NCBI RefSeq assembly: GCF_001657475.1
Contig: NZ_LXEY01000114.1
Span: 1-43,872 of the forward strand
Length of the DNA: 43,872 bases
DNA from: Enteractinococcus helveticum
Lineage (GTDB): Bacteria; Actinomycetota; Actinomycetes; Actinomycetales; Micrococcaceae
Direction of reading: 5' to 3'
A model generated the notes under the pieces. The model ran no database searches. It was not told the origin of the DNA and saw nothing but the letters and a program-made list of their open reading frames with translations. Both the position numbers and the translations under genes were made by a program. This document shows positions 1-7,652 of the stretch, piece by piece (the stretch's first letter is position 1; every line of letters begins with the position of its first letter).

Positions 1-734
1 GGACGAGAGCCAACGGTGCGCAACCCGAGCAGGACGCCGGGCATATAGGATGCGCGGTCGAAGGCATCGTGGCGTAATACGAGTTGTTGTCCCGGGGTGC
101 CCATGAGGACTTCTTGGTGTGCTTCCAACCCGGCCAACCGAACAGCGTGGACGTTGATGCCATCAATCTGTGCCCCGCGTGCATGATCTGGGTCGTGCTG
201 GGTGGCATCCGGGGATGGGCCGACGCCGGCGCGCTGGCGTGCTGCAGCGATCATCTCGGCGGTGCGTACGGCGGTGCCCGATGGTGCATCGACTTTATGA
301 GGGTGGTGCATTTCAATGATTTCCACCGAGTCGAAATACGGTGCAGCTTGGGCCGCAAACCGGGTGGCCAGCACGGATCCGATGGAGAAGTTTGGTGCGA
401 TGAGCACGCCGATTTCGGGGACCTCGGCAAGTTGTTCTTGAAGGACTGCGCGTTTGTCTTCGGTCCACCCGGAGGTGCCGATCACGGTGTGTAGGCCGTG
501 GCTGACGGCGTAGTGGACAACCTGTGGTGAGACGTCGGGGACGGTTAGATCCAGTACGTGGCTGGCCTGGGCGTCGGTGATATCGGTGAGCTGGCTTTTG
601 GACGACAGCGTGGCAACCAGTTCCATGTCGGTGGCAGCGTTGACGGCGTCGATCGCGTGCTTGCCCATTTTTCCGGTGGCTCCGACGATGGCAACGCGGA
701 TGGGTTCCTGTGGTGTAGCGCTTTGTGATGACAT
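1..734 (-). CDS. dapB: 4-hydroxy-tetrahydrodipicolinate reductase, 3' end cut by the window edge
   Basis: Cytoplasmic NAD(P)H-dependent enzyme of the diaminopimelate/lysine pathway, which supplies meso-DAP or lysine for peptidoglycan. The reading frame opens with an ATG at 734 and stays open to base 1, so about 244 residues are present and the C-terminus lies outside. The N-terminus carries a Rossmann-type dinucleotide loop (VAIVGATGKMG). The centre has the family signature EIIEMHHPHKVDAPSGTA, which contains the catalytic His and the substrate-binding KVDAPSGT stretch, preceded by APNFSIG. The gene is co-directional with pnp upstream but is separated from it by a terminator-like hairpin, so it may have its own promoter. 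The family assignment is secure; only completeness is unknown. Confidence 0.93.
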   Translation of the reverse strand, partial: MSSQSATPQEPIRVAIVGATGKMGKHAIDAVNAATDMELVATLSSKSQLTDITDAQASHVLDLTVPDVSPQVVHYAVSHGLHTVIGTSGWTEDKRAVLQEQLAEVPEIGVLIAPNFSIGSVLATRFAAQAAPYFDSVEIIEMHHPHKVDAPSGTAVRTAEMIAAARQRAGVGPSPDATQHDPDHARGAQIDGINVHAVRLAGLEAHQEVLMGTPGQQLVLRHDAFDRASYMPGVLLGLRTVGSR

Positions 735-771
735 GGGTTCTACTTTAGTCTGCGGGGTCGCGTGGAATGAA

Positions 772-806
772 AATGCCGAGTCGAACATGACGTTCGACCC
801 GGCATT
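772..806 (-). terminator. Hairpin terminator between pnp and dapB
   Basis: A 15-bp stem (arms AATGCCGGGTCGAAC and GTTCGACTCGGCATT on the minus strand, one G-T pair) with a 5-nt loop, followed by TTCATT. It lies just after the pnp stop codon. The run of T is short, so termination may be partial. Confidence 0.65.
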
Positions 807-827
807 CCTATGCTTTGTTAGCGCAGG

Positions 828-3047
828 TTAGTTGTCTTCGCCTTCTTCGATGACGGGGACAAGCGACAGCTTGCCACGGTCGTCAACTTTGGCGATTTCA
901 ACCTGGATCTTCGAACTGACTGAGACAACGTCGTCGACTTCGTCAACGCGCTTGCCGTCATTGAGTTTGCGCAGTTCGGAGATGTGCAGCAGACCGTCTT
1001 TTCCAGGGGTCAGGGAGATGAATGCACCAAAGCTGGTGGTCTTGACCACGGTGCCGAGGTAGCGTTCGCCGACTTCTGGAACCTGTGGGTTGGCGATGGC
1101 ATTGATGGTGTCGCGTGCTTCTTCAGCTGCGGAACCTTCGGTTGCGCCGATCAGTACGGTACCGTCGTCTTCGATGCTGATGTCAGCGCCGGTGTCTTCC
1201 TGGATCTGGTTGATCATCTTGCCCTTAGGCCCAATGACTTCACCGATCTTATCGACTGGAATCTTGACCGACAGGATGCGTGGTGCGGTTGGGCTCATCT
1301 CGTCGGCTTCATCGATGACCGATTCCATGACCGACAGAATGTGCAGACGGGCTTCACGGGCCTGAGTCAAAGCTGCAGCCAGGACGTCGGCTGGGATGCC
1401 GTCGAGTTTGGTGTCCAACTGGATGGCGGTGATGAATTCCTTGGTACCGGCGACTTTGAAGTCCATGTCACCCATGGCGTCTTCAGCACCCAGGATGTCT
1501 GTGAGTGCGGCGTAGCGGGTTTCGCCGTCCACGGTGTCTGAGACCAGACCCATGGCGATACCGGCTACCGAGGCGCGCAGTGGCACACCGGCATTGTACA
1601 GCGACAGCGTCGAGGCACAGACCGAACCCATGGAGGTGGAGCCGTTGGAGCCCAGCGCTTCGGAGACCTGACGGATGGCGTACGGGAATTCTTCGCGCGA
1701 TGGCAACACGGGCACCAGTGCGCGTTCTGCCAGTGCACCGTGACCGATTTCGCGGCGTTTTGGTGAGCCGACACGACCGGTCTCCCCTACCGAGTATGGC
1801 GGGAAGTTGTAGTGATGCATGTAGCGCTTGGAGGTTTCTGGGTGCAGCGAGTCCAGCGGCTGTTCCATCTTGAGCATATTCAGCGTGGTGACACCCATGA
1901 TTTGGGTTTCGCCACGTTCGAAGATGGAGGAACCGTGAACGCGAGGCAGTACTTCGACCTCTGCGGTCAGTTGACGGATATCGGTCAGACCGCGACCGTC
2001 GATGCGGATCTGGTCGGTCAGGATGCGCTGACGCACAATGTGCTTGGTAACAGCACCATAGGCTTTGACGATTTCATCGGCGCGTTCTTCAAACGGTTTG
2101 CCTTCGCCGGCTAGTGCTTCGATGACTTCCTGGTGGTACGCATCGGAAGTCGATTCGCGTTCTTGTTTGTCACCGATCGAGAAGATCTCGGTCAAACGTT
2201 CGCTGGCGTAGTCCTGTACGGCGTCGAAAGCATCTTGTTGGTAGGCAACAAACAGCGGAACTTCCACAGGCTCTTTAGCAACTCGTGCAGCGAGGTCAGC
2301 CTGTGTTTCGCACAGAACCTTGATGAATGGTTTGGCGGCTTCCAGGCCGTCGGCAACGATTTGTTCGGTTGGAGCAGTGACGCCCTTATCGTGAACCAGG
2401 CCCCAGACGTCGTCGGTGGCTTCGGCTTCTACCATCATCACAGCGATATCGTCGTCGGCAATGCGACCGGCGATGACCATGTTGAAGACCGCGTTTTCTA
2501 GCTGTGAGTGCTTCGGGAATGCCACCCACTGGGTGTCTCCGTTGTCATCAGCAATCAGGGCAATGCGTACGGCACCGATGGGTCCGGTGAAGTCCAGACC
2601 GGTCAGTGTGGTGGACATCGAGGCGGCGTTCATGGCTACCACGTCGTAGAGCTCATCTGGCGCAATCGAAGTTACGGTCACAACAACCTGGACTTCGTTG
2701 CGGATGCCATCAGCAAAGGCCGGGCGCAGTGGGCGGTCAATCAGACGGCAGGCCAGCACGGCCTCGGTGGATGGGCGGCCTTCACGACGGAAGAACGAGC
2801 CTGGGATCTTACCGGCTGCGTACTGACGTTCTTCGACGTCAACGGTCAGCGGGAAGAAGTCAAAACCTTCGCGTGGGCTCTTGCCCACAGTGGTGGTTGA
2901 CAGCATGGAGGACTCTTCGTCGAGCATGACGAAGGCAGAGCCGGTGGCTTGTTTGGCCAACCGACCGGTTTCGAAGCGCACGATACGAGTACCGTAGGCG
3001 CCGTTGTCGATAACGGCTTCTGCAAATTGAATTTCTGGACCTTCCAC
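828..3047 (-). CDS. pnp: Polyribonucleotide nucleotidyltransferase (PNPase / guanosine pentaphosphate synthetase)
   Basis: Phosphorolytic 3'-5' exoribonuclease and RNA-tailing enzyme of mRNA turnover; actinobacterial members are also called GpsI. It has two RNase PH-like halves (roughly residues 10-230 and 320-560), a KH domain (about 590-655, with [15 protein letters not shown]) and a C-terminal S1 domain (about 665-735, with [15 protein letters not shown]). I chose the GTG at 3047 as start, giving 739 aa beginning MEGPEIQF. It follows an AAAGGAG Shine-Dalgarno and matches the usual N-terminus of relatives; the longer frame from 3065 would have to translate through that ribosome binding site. 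It lies downstream of rpsO, the classic rpsO-pnp pairing, with a hairpin between them that may set their ratio. Confidence 0.97.
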   Translation of the reverse strand: MEGPEIQFAEAVIDNGAYGTRIVRFETGRLAKQATGSAFVMLDEESSMLSTTTVGKSPREGFDFFPLTVDVEERQYAAGKIPGSFFRREGRPSTEAVLACRLIDRPLRPAFADGIRNEVQVVVTVTSIAPDELYDVVAMNAASMSTTLTGLDFTGPIGAVRIALIADDNGDTQWVAFPKHSQLENAVFNMVIAGRIADDDIAVMMVEAEATDDVWGLVHDKGVTAPTEQIVADGLEAAKPFIKVLCETQADLAARVAKEPVEVPLFVAYQQDAFDAVQDYASERLTEIFSIGDKQERESTSDAYHQEVIEALAGEGKPFEERADEIVKAYGAVTKHIVRQRILTDQIRIDGRGLTDIRQLTAEVEVLPRVHGSSIFERGETQIMGVTTLNMLKMEQPLDSLHPETSKRYMHHYNFPPYSVGETGRVGSPKRREIGHGALAERALVPVLPSREEFPYAIRQVSEALGSNGSTSMGSVCASTLSLYNAGVPLRASVAGIAMGLVSDTVDGETRYAALTDILGAEDAMGDMDFKVAGTKEFITAIQLDTKLDGIPADVLAAALTQAREARLHILSVMESVIDEADEMSPTAPRILSVKIPVDKIGEVIGPKGKMINQIQEDTGADISIEDDGTVLIGATEGSAAEEARDTINAIANPQVPEVGERYLGTVVKTTSFGAFISLTPGKDGLLHISELRKLNDGKRVDEVDDVVSVSSKIQVEIAKVDDRGKLSLVPVIEEGEDN

Positions 3048-3219
3048 AGGTCTCCTTTCGGACAATTTGCATCAGTTCCACAAGGTCGGTCTTCGATCGA
3101 AGCCTCCGCAACTTTTGCTCCGGAGACCACTGTCGAGGACCGTGTAACGCACGCGGACCTGATGCACTATTTTATTGTGTGCCGTCACCGGCACGGTTTC
3201 TAGTCTAGTTAAACTTCAA

Positions 3220-3251
3220 GGCGGCGTCCGGTTTTTCCCCGGAGCGCCGCC
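3220..3251 (-). terminator. GC-rich hairpin between rpsO and pnp
   Basis: On the minus strand GGCGGCGCTCCGG pairs with CCGGACGCCGCC with one bulged C around a GGAAAAA loop, then TTGAAGTTTAA. It begins 17 nt after the rpsO stop. It could be a terminator, an attenuator or an RNase processing site between the two genes. Confidence 0.6.
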
Positions 3252-3268
3252 CCAAAAGACGTCTCACC

Positions 3269-3538
3269 TTATTTGCGCAGACCCAAACGCTCGATCAGTG
3301 CACGGTAACGTTCAATGTTTTCGGATTCGAGGTACTGCAACATACGACGACGACGACCAACCAAAGCCATCAGGCCACGGCGGGTGTGGTGGTCGTGTGG
3401 GTGACCTTTGAGGTGCTCAGTCAGGTTCGAGATACGCTTGGAGAGCACAGCAACCTGTACTTCTGGCGAACCGGTGTCGCCTTCGTGGGTTGCGTATTCG
3501 GCGATAACCTGCTGTTTCACTTCACGGGAAATTGACAT
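3269..3538 (-). CDS. rpsO: 30S ribosomal protein S15
   Basis: Primary 16S rRNA-binding protein of the small-subunit platform. The 89-aa length is the usual bacterial size. The sequence holds the conserved [21 protein letters not shown] and [12 protein letters not shown] stretches that contact rRNA. The ATG at 3538 is preceded by a strong CAAGGAG Shine-Dalgarno five bases away. It is transcribed towards pnp. S15 often represses its own translation through the mRNA leader; the roughly 85-nt leader here could do this, but no specific structure was established. Confidence 0.98.
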   Translation of the reverse strand: MSISREVKQQVIAEYATHEGDTGSPEVQVAVLSKRISNLTEHLKGHPHDHHTRRGLMALVGRRRRMLQYLESENIERYRALIERLGLRK

Positions 3539-3628
3539 TAAAACTCCTTGAGAGTTGTACCGCGATCAAAGAAAACCGATGGTTCGGTGGGTGCCGCCAC
3601 CGCGGACCGCAGCGAGCACCAAGGATCT

Positions 3629-3658
3629 ATGCTACCACCTCGTGGCTCAGACACCCAA
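3629..3658 (-). promoter_or_regulatory. Candidate sigma-A-type promoter for rpsO
   Basis: Minus strand TTGGGT (3658-3653), an 18-nt spacer, then TAGCAT (3634-3629). The -35 box lies in the last codons of the methyltransferase gene. Transcription would start around 3622 and give a leader of about 85 nt for rpsO. Confidence 0.45.
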
Positions 3659-4435
3659 CCGAGCAGATTGAATGCGCCAGGCGGCTGTCACATACGGGAT
3701 TCGCACAACGGCGTCAGGCTCGTAGCCCAGGTGATCTAGCAGGTACCACCGCAGATTGTGGTGCATGCGCTGGCGTTGTTTGTCGTTGGTACGCAAATAG
3801 AATGCGCGGGTCATCATCAGCTGGTGAACTTGTTCAACATTCAGGTGCTGTTCCCAGTGCCACCACTTCCCCACTGGCGGTTCGAACGCCTCGGTGACTT
3901 TTGGCGGCAGATCGATGGCATGCACGTCACCGGAGTGCATGATTTTGCATAGTCGCAGCACCCAGTCATTGGTGGTGTCGATCTGATGGTGCACCACGCC
4001 GAAGACTCCGTCGGGCGCCAGGAGCTCAGTAACTTTCTGGCAGCCGGCTTCGGTGTCCACCCAATGCCAGGCCTGCGCACTCACTACCAGTTGGGCTCGA
4101 CCTTCCCACGGTGTTGTATCGAGGTCTTCGACACGTGACACCACGGTCGCGGCCTGTGGGTGATTGTCTTGCAGCACCTGAAGCATATTTGCCGCCGGGT
4201 CGACCGCCACAACGTCCCACCCGGTGTTGATTAGTTGGGTGGTAAATAGTCCAGTGCCAGCCCCCAAATCCACGGCCAGCCCCGCTGGGGTCTGTGCTAT
4301 GAAACAGAGGATCTCTGCCCGGTAACCGGGACGCATGCGATGGTACCGGTCGGCCGATTCGGTGTCGAAAGCTAAGCGGTATCGTTGGCGTGTTTCGTCA
4401 CTGAGGATGACCGCGCCAGCGGGTCTGGTGAGCAT
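3647..4435 (-). CDS. Class I SAM-dependent methyltransferase
   Basis: Predicted cytosolic methyltransferase of 262 aa; the substrate is unknown. Motif I is VDLGAGTGLFTTQL (about residues 55-68), followed by an acidic residue at the end of strand 2 (VVAVDPAANML). This is the Methyltransf_11/25 style seen in UbiE-like proteins. The N-terminal FDTESADRYHRMRPGY matches the region that precedes motif I in this subfamily. The start codon abuts the ribF stop codon (TAA then ATG), so translation is probably coupled to ribF. It has no recognisable functional link to ribF or rpsO. The exact reaction cannot be inferred from sequence. Confidence 0.85.
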   Translation of the reverse strand: MLTRPAGAVILSDETRQRYRLAFDTESADRYHRMRPGYRAEILCFIAQTPAGLAVDLGAGTGLFTTQLINTGWDVVAVDPAANMLQVLQDNHPQAATVVSRVEDLDTTPWEGRAQLVVSAQAWHWVDTEAGCQKVTELLAPDGVFGVVHHQIDTTNDWVLRLCKIMHSGDVHAIDLPPKVTEAFEPPVGKWWHWEQHLNVEQVHQLMMTRAFYLRTNDKQRQRMHHNLRWYLLDHLGYEPDAVVRIPYVTAAWRIQSARLGV

Positions 4436-5425
4436 TTAGCGAGCACTCCGGGGTTCAGGTGCATCGATTTCTGGGGCATTGCCGCTTAGGATCGCCCGTG
4501 ATTTGTTCACGTCAGCTTCCATCTGGTCGATCAGGGCGTCGATACCTTCAAAGGTGAGCATTCCGCGCAGGCGAGCGACGAATTCTACGGTGCAGTGTTG
4601 CCCGTATAGATTGAAGTCTTGGAGCTCTTCGTGCTCGGGTCGATCAAAAATATGAGCTTCAACGGTGCGAACCACATCATTAAAGGTCGGGTTGCTGCCC
4701 ACCGAGATAGCGGCAGGTAGTCGCTGACCGGTGCCATTAGTAAACCACCCTGCGTAGACGCCATCGGCTGGGATCATGCCCTGGGAGTCGTTGGCGAAGT
4801 TGGCGGTCGGGTAGCCCAGTTCACGGCCTCGGGCGTGACCGTGTACTATTTCGCCTTCTACACTGTGGTAGCGACCCAGAATGCGGCTGGCTTCTGCGAC
4901 TCGTCCTTTCGTGAGTGTTTCTCGCACCCAGGTGGACGACCACCGTTCGGTTTCCCCAATATCGTCGACTTCAACGACCGTAAAGTCATAGATTTTGCCC
5001 AACTTACGCAGGGTATTGATGTCACCGCTATTGCCTGCCCCGAAGCGAGTGTCTGCTCCCACGACGACCATGCGCGCATTGAGTGCATCAACGACAATAT
5101 TCTTGACGAATTCTTCGGCAGTTTGGGCCGCGAATTTTAACGTGTAGTGGATGACCAGGGTCGCATCCAGCTCGCAGGTTTCCAGCAACCGAATTTTCTG
5201 GGGTAGCGACACGATCGGTACGAGGGGTTCTTCGGGCAGGTGCACGAGTCTGGGGTGCGGGTCGAAGGTGACGGCCACTGACTTCAGGTCGTGTTGTTTT
5301 GCGGTATCGACGACGAGTTTCAGGACTGCTTGGTGTCCGCGATGGACGCCGTCAAAGTTTCCTAGTGTGACCACCGAGGGTGCCGGTGGTTTGCCGATTG
5401 CGGCGGTACCTGCCCAGTATTGCAC
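4436..5425 (-). CDS. ribF: Bifunctional riboflavin kinase / FAD synthetase
   Basis: Converts riboflavin to FMN and then FAD in the cytoplasm. The 329-aa protein starts at a GTG preceded by AAGGAAG. The N-terminal adenylyltransferase domain (about 15-180) shows VTLGNFDGVHRGHQAVL, the nucleotidyltransferase HxGH-type motif, and a later STWVRETL. The C-terminal kinase domain (about 185-310) shows GRELGYPTANF and the conserved GVYAG. It lies downstream of truB and the two small membrane genes, a common actinobacterial order. Both domains look intact. Confidence 0.96.
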   Translation of the reverse strand: MQYWAGTAAIGKPPAPSVVTLGNFDGVHRGHQAVLKLVVDTAKQHDLKSVAVTFDPHPRLVHLPEEPLVPIVSLPQKIRLLETCELDATLVIHYTLKFAAQTAEEFVKNIVVDALNARMVVVGADTRFGAGNSGDINTLRKLGKIYDFTVVEVDDIGETERWSSTWVRETLTKGRVAEASRILGRYHSVEGEIVHGHARGRELGYPTANFANDSQGMIPADGVYAGWFTNGTGQRLPAAISVGSNPTFNDVVRTVEAHIFDRPEHEELQDFNLYGQHCTVEFVARLRGMLTFEGIDALIDQMEADVNKSRAILSGNAPEIDAPEPRSAR

Positions 5426-5471
5426 GTGGAGTCTTCCTTTGTGTCGCGGTCGGTTGCTCTAGGATGTGATG

Positions 5472-5909
5472 TTAGTCCACCGGAGTTGGACGATGCTTAT
5501 ATAACCAGTACAAGCCCACAATTGGCAGGATCAGTGGGATGAATCCATAACCGATCCCAAAGGTCGACCAGACGGTGGATTCTGGGAACACACTCGGAGC
5601 CAACAAGGACCAAGCACCGATAACGACGACGCCGATCAGTTCGAACCAGACGGCCACGATGCCGACTTTCCAAGCGGTGCGTCCGGGGATGGCCAGGGCG
5701 AAGGTCGCGATGATGTAAACGATCGCCGATAACGCCGATAGGCTGAAGGCCACCGGGGCGTCGTCAAATTTTGTCAGGATTTGGAATCCTGATCGCCAAG
5801 CGGCAGCCAGTGCCAGGATGGCGTAAAACATGACGATGATGCGTCCGACGCCTTTGGTTCGTCCGTGGGTTTTGTCTGACTGAGTGGTGGGGCTGATGGT
5901 TTCAGCCAT
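5472..5909 (-). CDS. Small integral membrane protein (four predicted segments)
   Basis: A 145-aa protein of unknown function. After a hydrophilic Thr/Lys-rich N-terminus (about 24 residues) there are four hydrophobic stretches, roughly 25-43, 55-75, 82-102 and 115-137, ending in a short basic tail (YKHRP). No catalytic motif is visible. Its ATG at 5909 follows AGGTGATCTGGC, and it overlaps the end of the next upstream gene by 8 bases. It therefore sits in a tightly coupled truB / 117-aa / 145-aa group leading to ribF. Calling it a real gene rests on this overlap, a good ribosome binding site and typical membrane composition. Confidence 0.75.
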   Translation of the reverse strand: MAETISPTTQSDKTHGRTKGVGRIIVMFYAILALAAAWRSGFQILTKFDDAPVAFSLSALSAIVYIIATFALAIPGRTAWKVGIVAVWFELIGVVVIGAWSLLAPSVFPESTVWSTFGIGYGFIPLILPIVGLYWLYKHRPTPVD

Positions 5910-6255
5910 GCCAGATCACCTGCAATCTGTGAATCATGACCAAAATGGTCGGGCCGATAGCGGCCATGACCAAGTTAGACCAACGAGTTTTATCAGTTAT
6001 CCCCCAAAAGAATGCGATTGGGGGCAAGATCAGTGCGGTGAAAATGTAGCCCCAAAATTCCCATGCCGGGCCATTGAGCGGTACCGGGGAGATCAGAGCG
6101 TAAATGGCGTACACGAATAAATACAATTCCACTGCGACCAGCGACAGAATAGATGAATCTGCCGGGTGGTTGCGGAAGATAGTTGCGACGATGCAGATGA
6201 TCGCAGACATCATGCCGATGGCCGCTCCGGTATAAAACCAGCCGTCGAGGATCAT
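5902..6255 (-). CDS. Small integral membrane protein (four predicted segments)
   Basis: A 117-aa hydrophobic protein with segments at about 6-26, 36-56, 68-86 and 95-112. It has no charged catalytic motif and no signal peptide. Its ATG overlaps the truB stop in an ATGA junction, and its 3' end overlaps the next membrane gene, so the three are probably translated in series. With the 145-aa protein it may form a membrane complex, which is inference from adjacency only. I do not recognise a named family. Confidence 0.75.
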   Translation of the reverse strand: MILDGWFYTGAAIGMMSAIICIVATIFRNHPADSSILSLVAVELYLFVYAIYALISPVPLNGPAWEFWGYIFTALILPPIAFFWGITDKTRWSNLVMAAIGPTILVMIHRLQVIWHG

Positions 6256-7172
6256 GAAGGGGCTCCGGTGAGGTGTTCCAGTGTGGCGAAAACGATTTCG
6301 GGTTTCGCTTCGATCGTATCGTTGCGTTCCGCGTCGGTGATCAATGCGATGGCTTGACCGTTTTGCAGCGTTGCGGCAAGGAGGTCATTGCGTTCAGAGG
6401 CGGCGATACGGCGCCCATGAATAAGGTCTTGTGCCTCGCTCCGGCTGACAATCCGGGTTGGGAACAGCCGGGTCATGGCCGTGGAGAGGTCGGTGTAGAC
6501 GAAGTTATCGGCGAGTTCGTCAATGCTCACGGCATCTTCGATGCGGTACGGTCCGACGGCGGTACGGCGCAGCGCGGTGAGATATCCGCCGGTGCTCAGT
6601 GCTTCGCCAAGGTCGCGAGCTAGTGCTCGGATGTAGGTGCCTGCGCTGCATTCGACTTCGACATCAATATCGATGGTCTTGCCATCGTCGGCGCGTCTGA
6701 TGTCTTCGACGTCGAAGCGGTGCACGGTGACTTCACGTGCTGGGATGTCGACGGTTTCGCCGTCACGGACGCGCTGATAGGCACGTTTGCCATCGATCTT
6801 GATCGCGGAGACAGCCGATGGGACCTGTTGAATGGTCCCGATCAGGCCTGTGATGGCTGAGGTGATGTCGTTGGTGGTGACGGCGTTGGCGTAACGCGTT
6901 TGGATAATCTCACCATCGGCGTCGTCGGTTGTGGTGTTATGTCCCAACCGGATGGTTGCTCGATAGATTTTCGTCGTATCTACGATGTAGGTGAGCAATC
7001 GGGTGGCTTTGTTGAACCCGATGACCAACATTCCGGTGGCCATCGGGTCCAGCGTGCCTGCGTGACCCACTTTTCGGGTACCGGCAATTTTGCGGGTGCG
7101 GGCCACCACGTCGTGGGAGGTCCAGCCCGCAGGTTTGTCTACCAGTATCAGCCCCGAGGCAGGTTGCGCCAT
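6252..7172 (-). CDS. truB: tRNA pseudouridine-55 synthase
   Basis: Isomerises U55 in the T loop of tRNAs. The 306-aa sequence shows GLILVDKPAGWTSHDVV at the N-terminus and the catalytic Asp motif HAGTLDPMATGMLV (about residues 37-50). Downstream is the GTYIRALARDLGEAL segment typical of TruB. The C-terminal portion is the shorter actinobacterial form rather than a full PUA domain. It follows rbfA with a 3-nt gap and is part of the infB-rbfA-truB group. Confidence 0.96.
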   Translation of the reverse strand: MAQPASGLILVDKPAGWTSHDVVARTRKIAGTRKVGHAGTLDPMATGMLVIGFNKATRLLTYIVDTTKIYRATIRLGHNTTTDDADGEIIQTRYANAVTTNDITSAITGLIGTIQQVPSAVSAIKIDGKRAYQRVRDGETVDIPAREVTVHRFDVEDIRRADDGKTIDIDVEVECSAGTYIRALARDLGEALSTGGYLTALRRTAVGPYRIEDAVSIDELADNFVYTDLSTAMTRLFPTRIVSRSEAQDLIHGRRIAASERNDLLAATLQNGQAIALITDAERNDTIEAKPEIVFATLEHLTGAPS

Positions 7173-7175
7173 GTG

Positions 7176-7589
7176 TTATTCCTTATATGGATCTTCGTCG
7201 CCAGCATATTTGGCGTTTTCGCGTTGTGCGGCCAGTTCAGCATCACGTGCTTTCGCTGCACGAAGCGCATCTTCCAGTTGTGCGGCTTGTTCCGGGACGG
7301 TGTCACGGATCAGTTCCAGGGTCGGCACAAGCCGGATGTTCAGACCTCGGCCCATTTCGCGGCGTAGCAATCCGCGGTTTTCTTCCATGGCCGTATGTGC
7401 GGCCGCTACGGTTTCGTCGTCCCCGTAGACGGTGTAGTACACGGTGGCTTGCTGGAGGTCATTGGTGACGCGGACTTCGGTAATGGTGACATTATCGACC
7501 CGGTCATCCTTGATCGTCTTTTGCAAGGCTTCGGCCAGGATAACTTTGATCCGTTGTGCCAGGCGTGCAGCACGGTTGTGATCTGCCAT
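7176..7589 (-). CDS. rbfA: Ribosome-binding factor A
   Basis: KH-fold assembly factor that binds the 30S subunit near helix 1 of 16S rRNA and is needed for maturation and cold growth. The ATG at 7589 (MADHNRAARL, 137 aa) is preferred over the frame opening at 7604 because GAGGAG lies 7 nt upstream. Typical motifs are ARLAQRIKVILAEAL at the N-terminus and MGRGLNIRLVPTLEL in the KH region. The C-terminal 35 residues are charged and probably flexible. It lies between infB and truB. Confidence 0.95.
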   Translation of the reverse strand: MADHNRAARLAQRIKVILAEALQKTIKDDRVDNVTITEVRVTNDLQQATVYYTVYGDDETVAAAHTAMEENRGLLRREMGRGLNIRLVPTLELIRDTVPEQAAQLEDALRAAKARDAELAAQRENAKYAGDEDPYKE

Positions 7590-7612
7590 TGAACAGCTCC
7601 TCAAACGGGTTG

Positions 7613-7645
7613 CACTGTGGCGCCCCGGTGTGGGGCGCCACAGTG
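7613..7645. other. Perfect 14-bp hairpin between infB and rbfA
   Basis: CACTGTGGCGCCCC is mirrored by GGGGCGCCACAGTG around a 5-nt loop. There is no T run on either side, so it is more likely a stabiliser, processing or pausing element than a simple terminator. It starts 7 nt after the infB stop and ends about 10 nt before the rbfA Shine-Dalgarno. Confidence 0.6.
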
Positions 7646-7652
7646 GTGCAAG

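Noticed and set aside
84..831. Plus-strand open frames over dapB
   Set aside because: They are antisense shadows of dapB, whose minus-strand frame carries the family signatures and is open through the whole interval.
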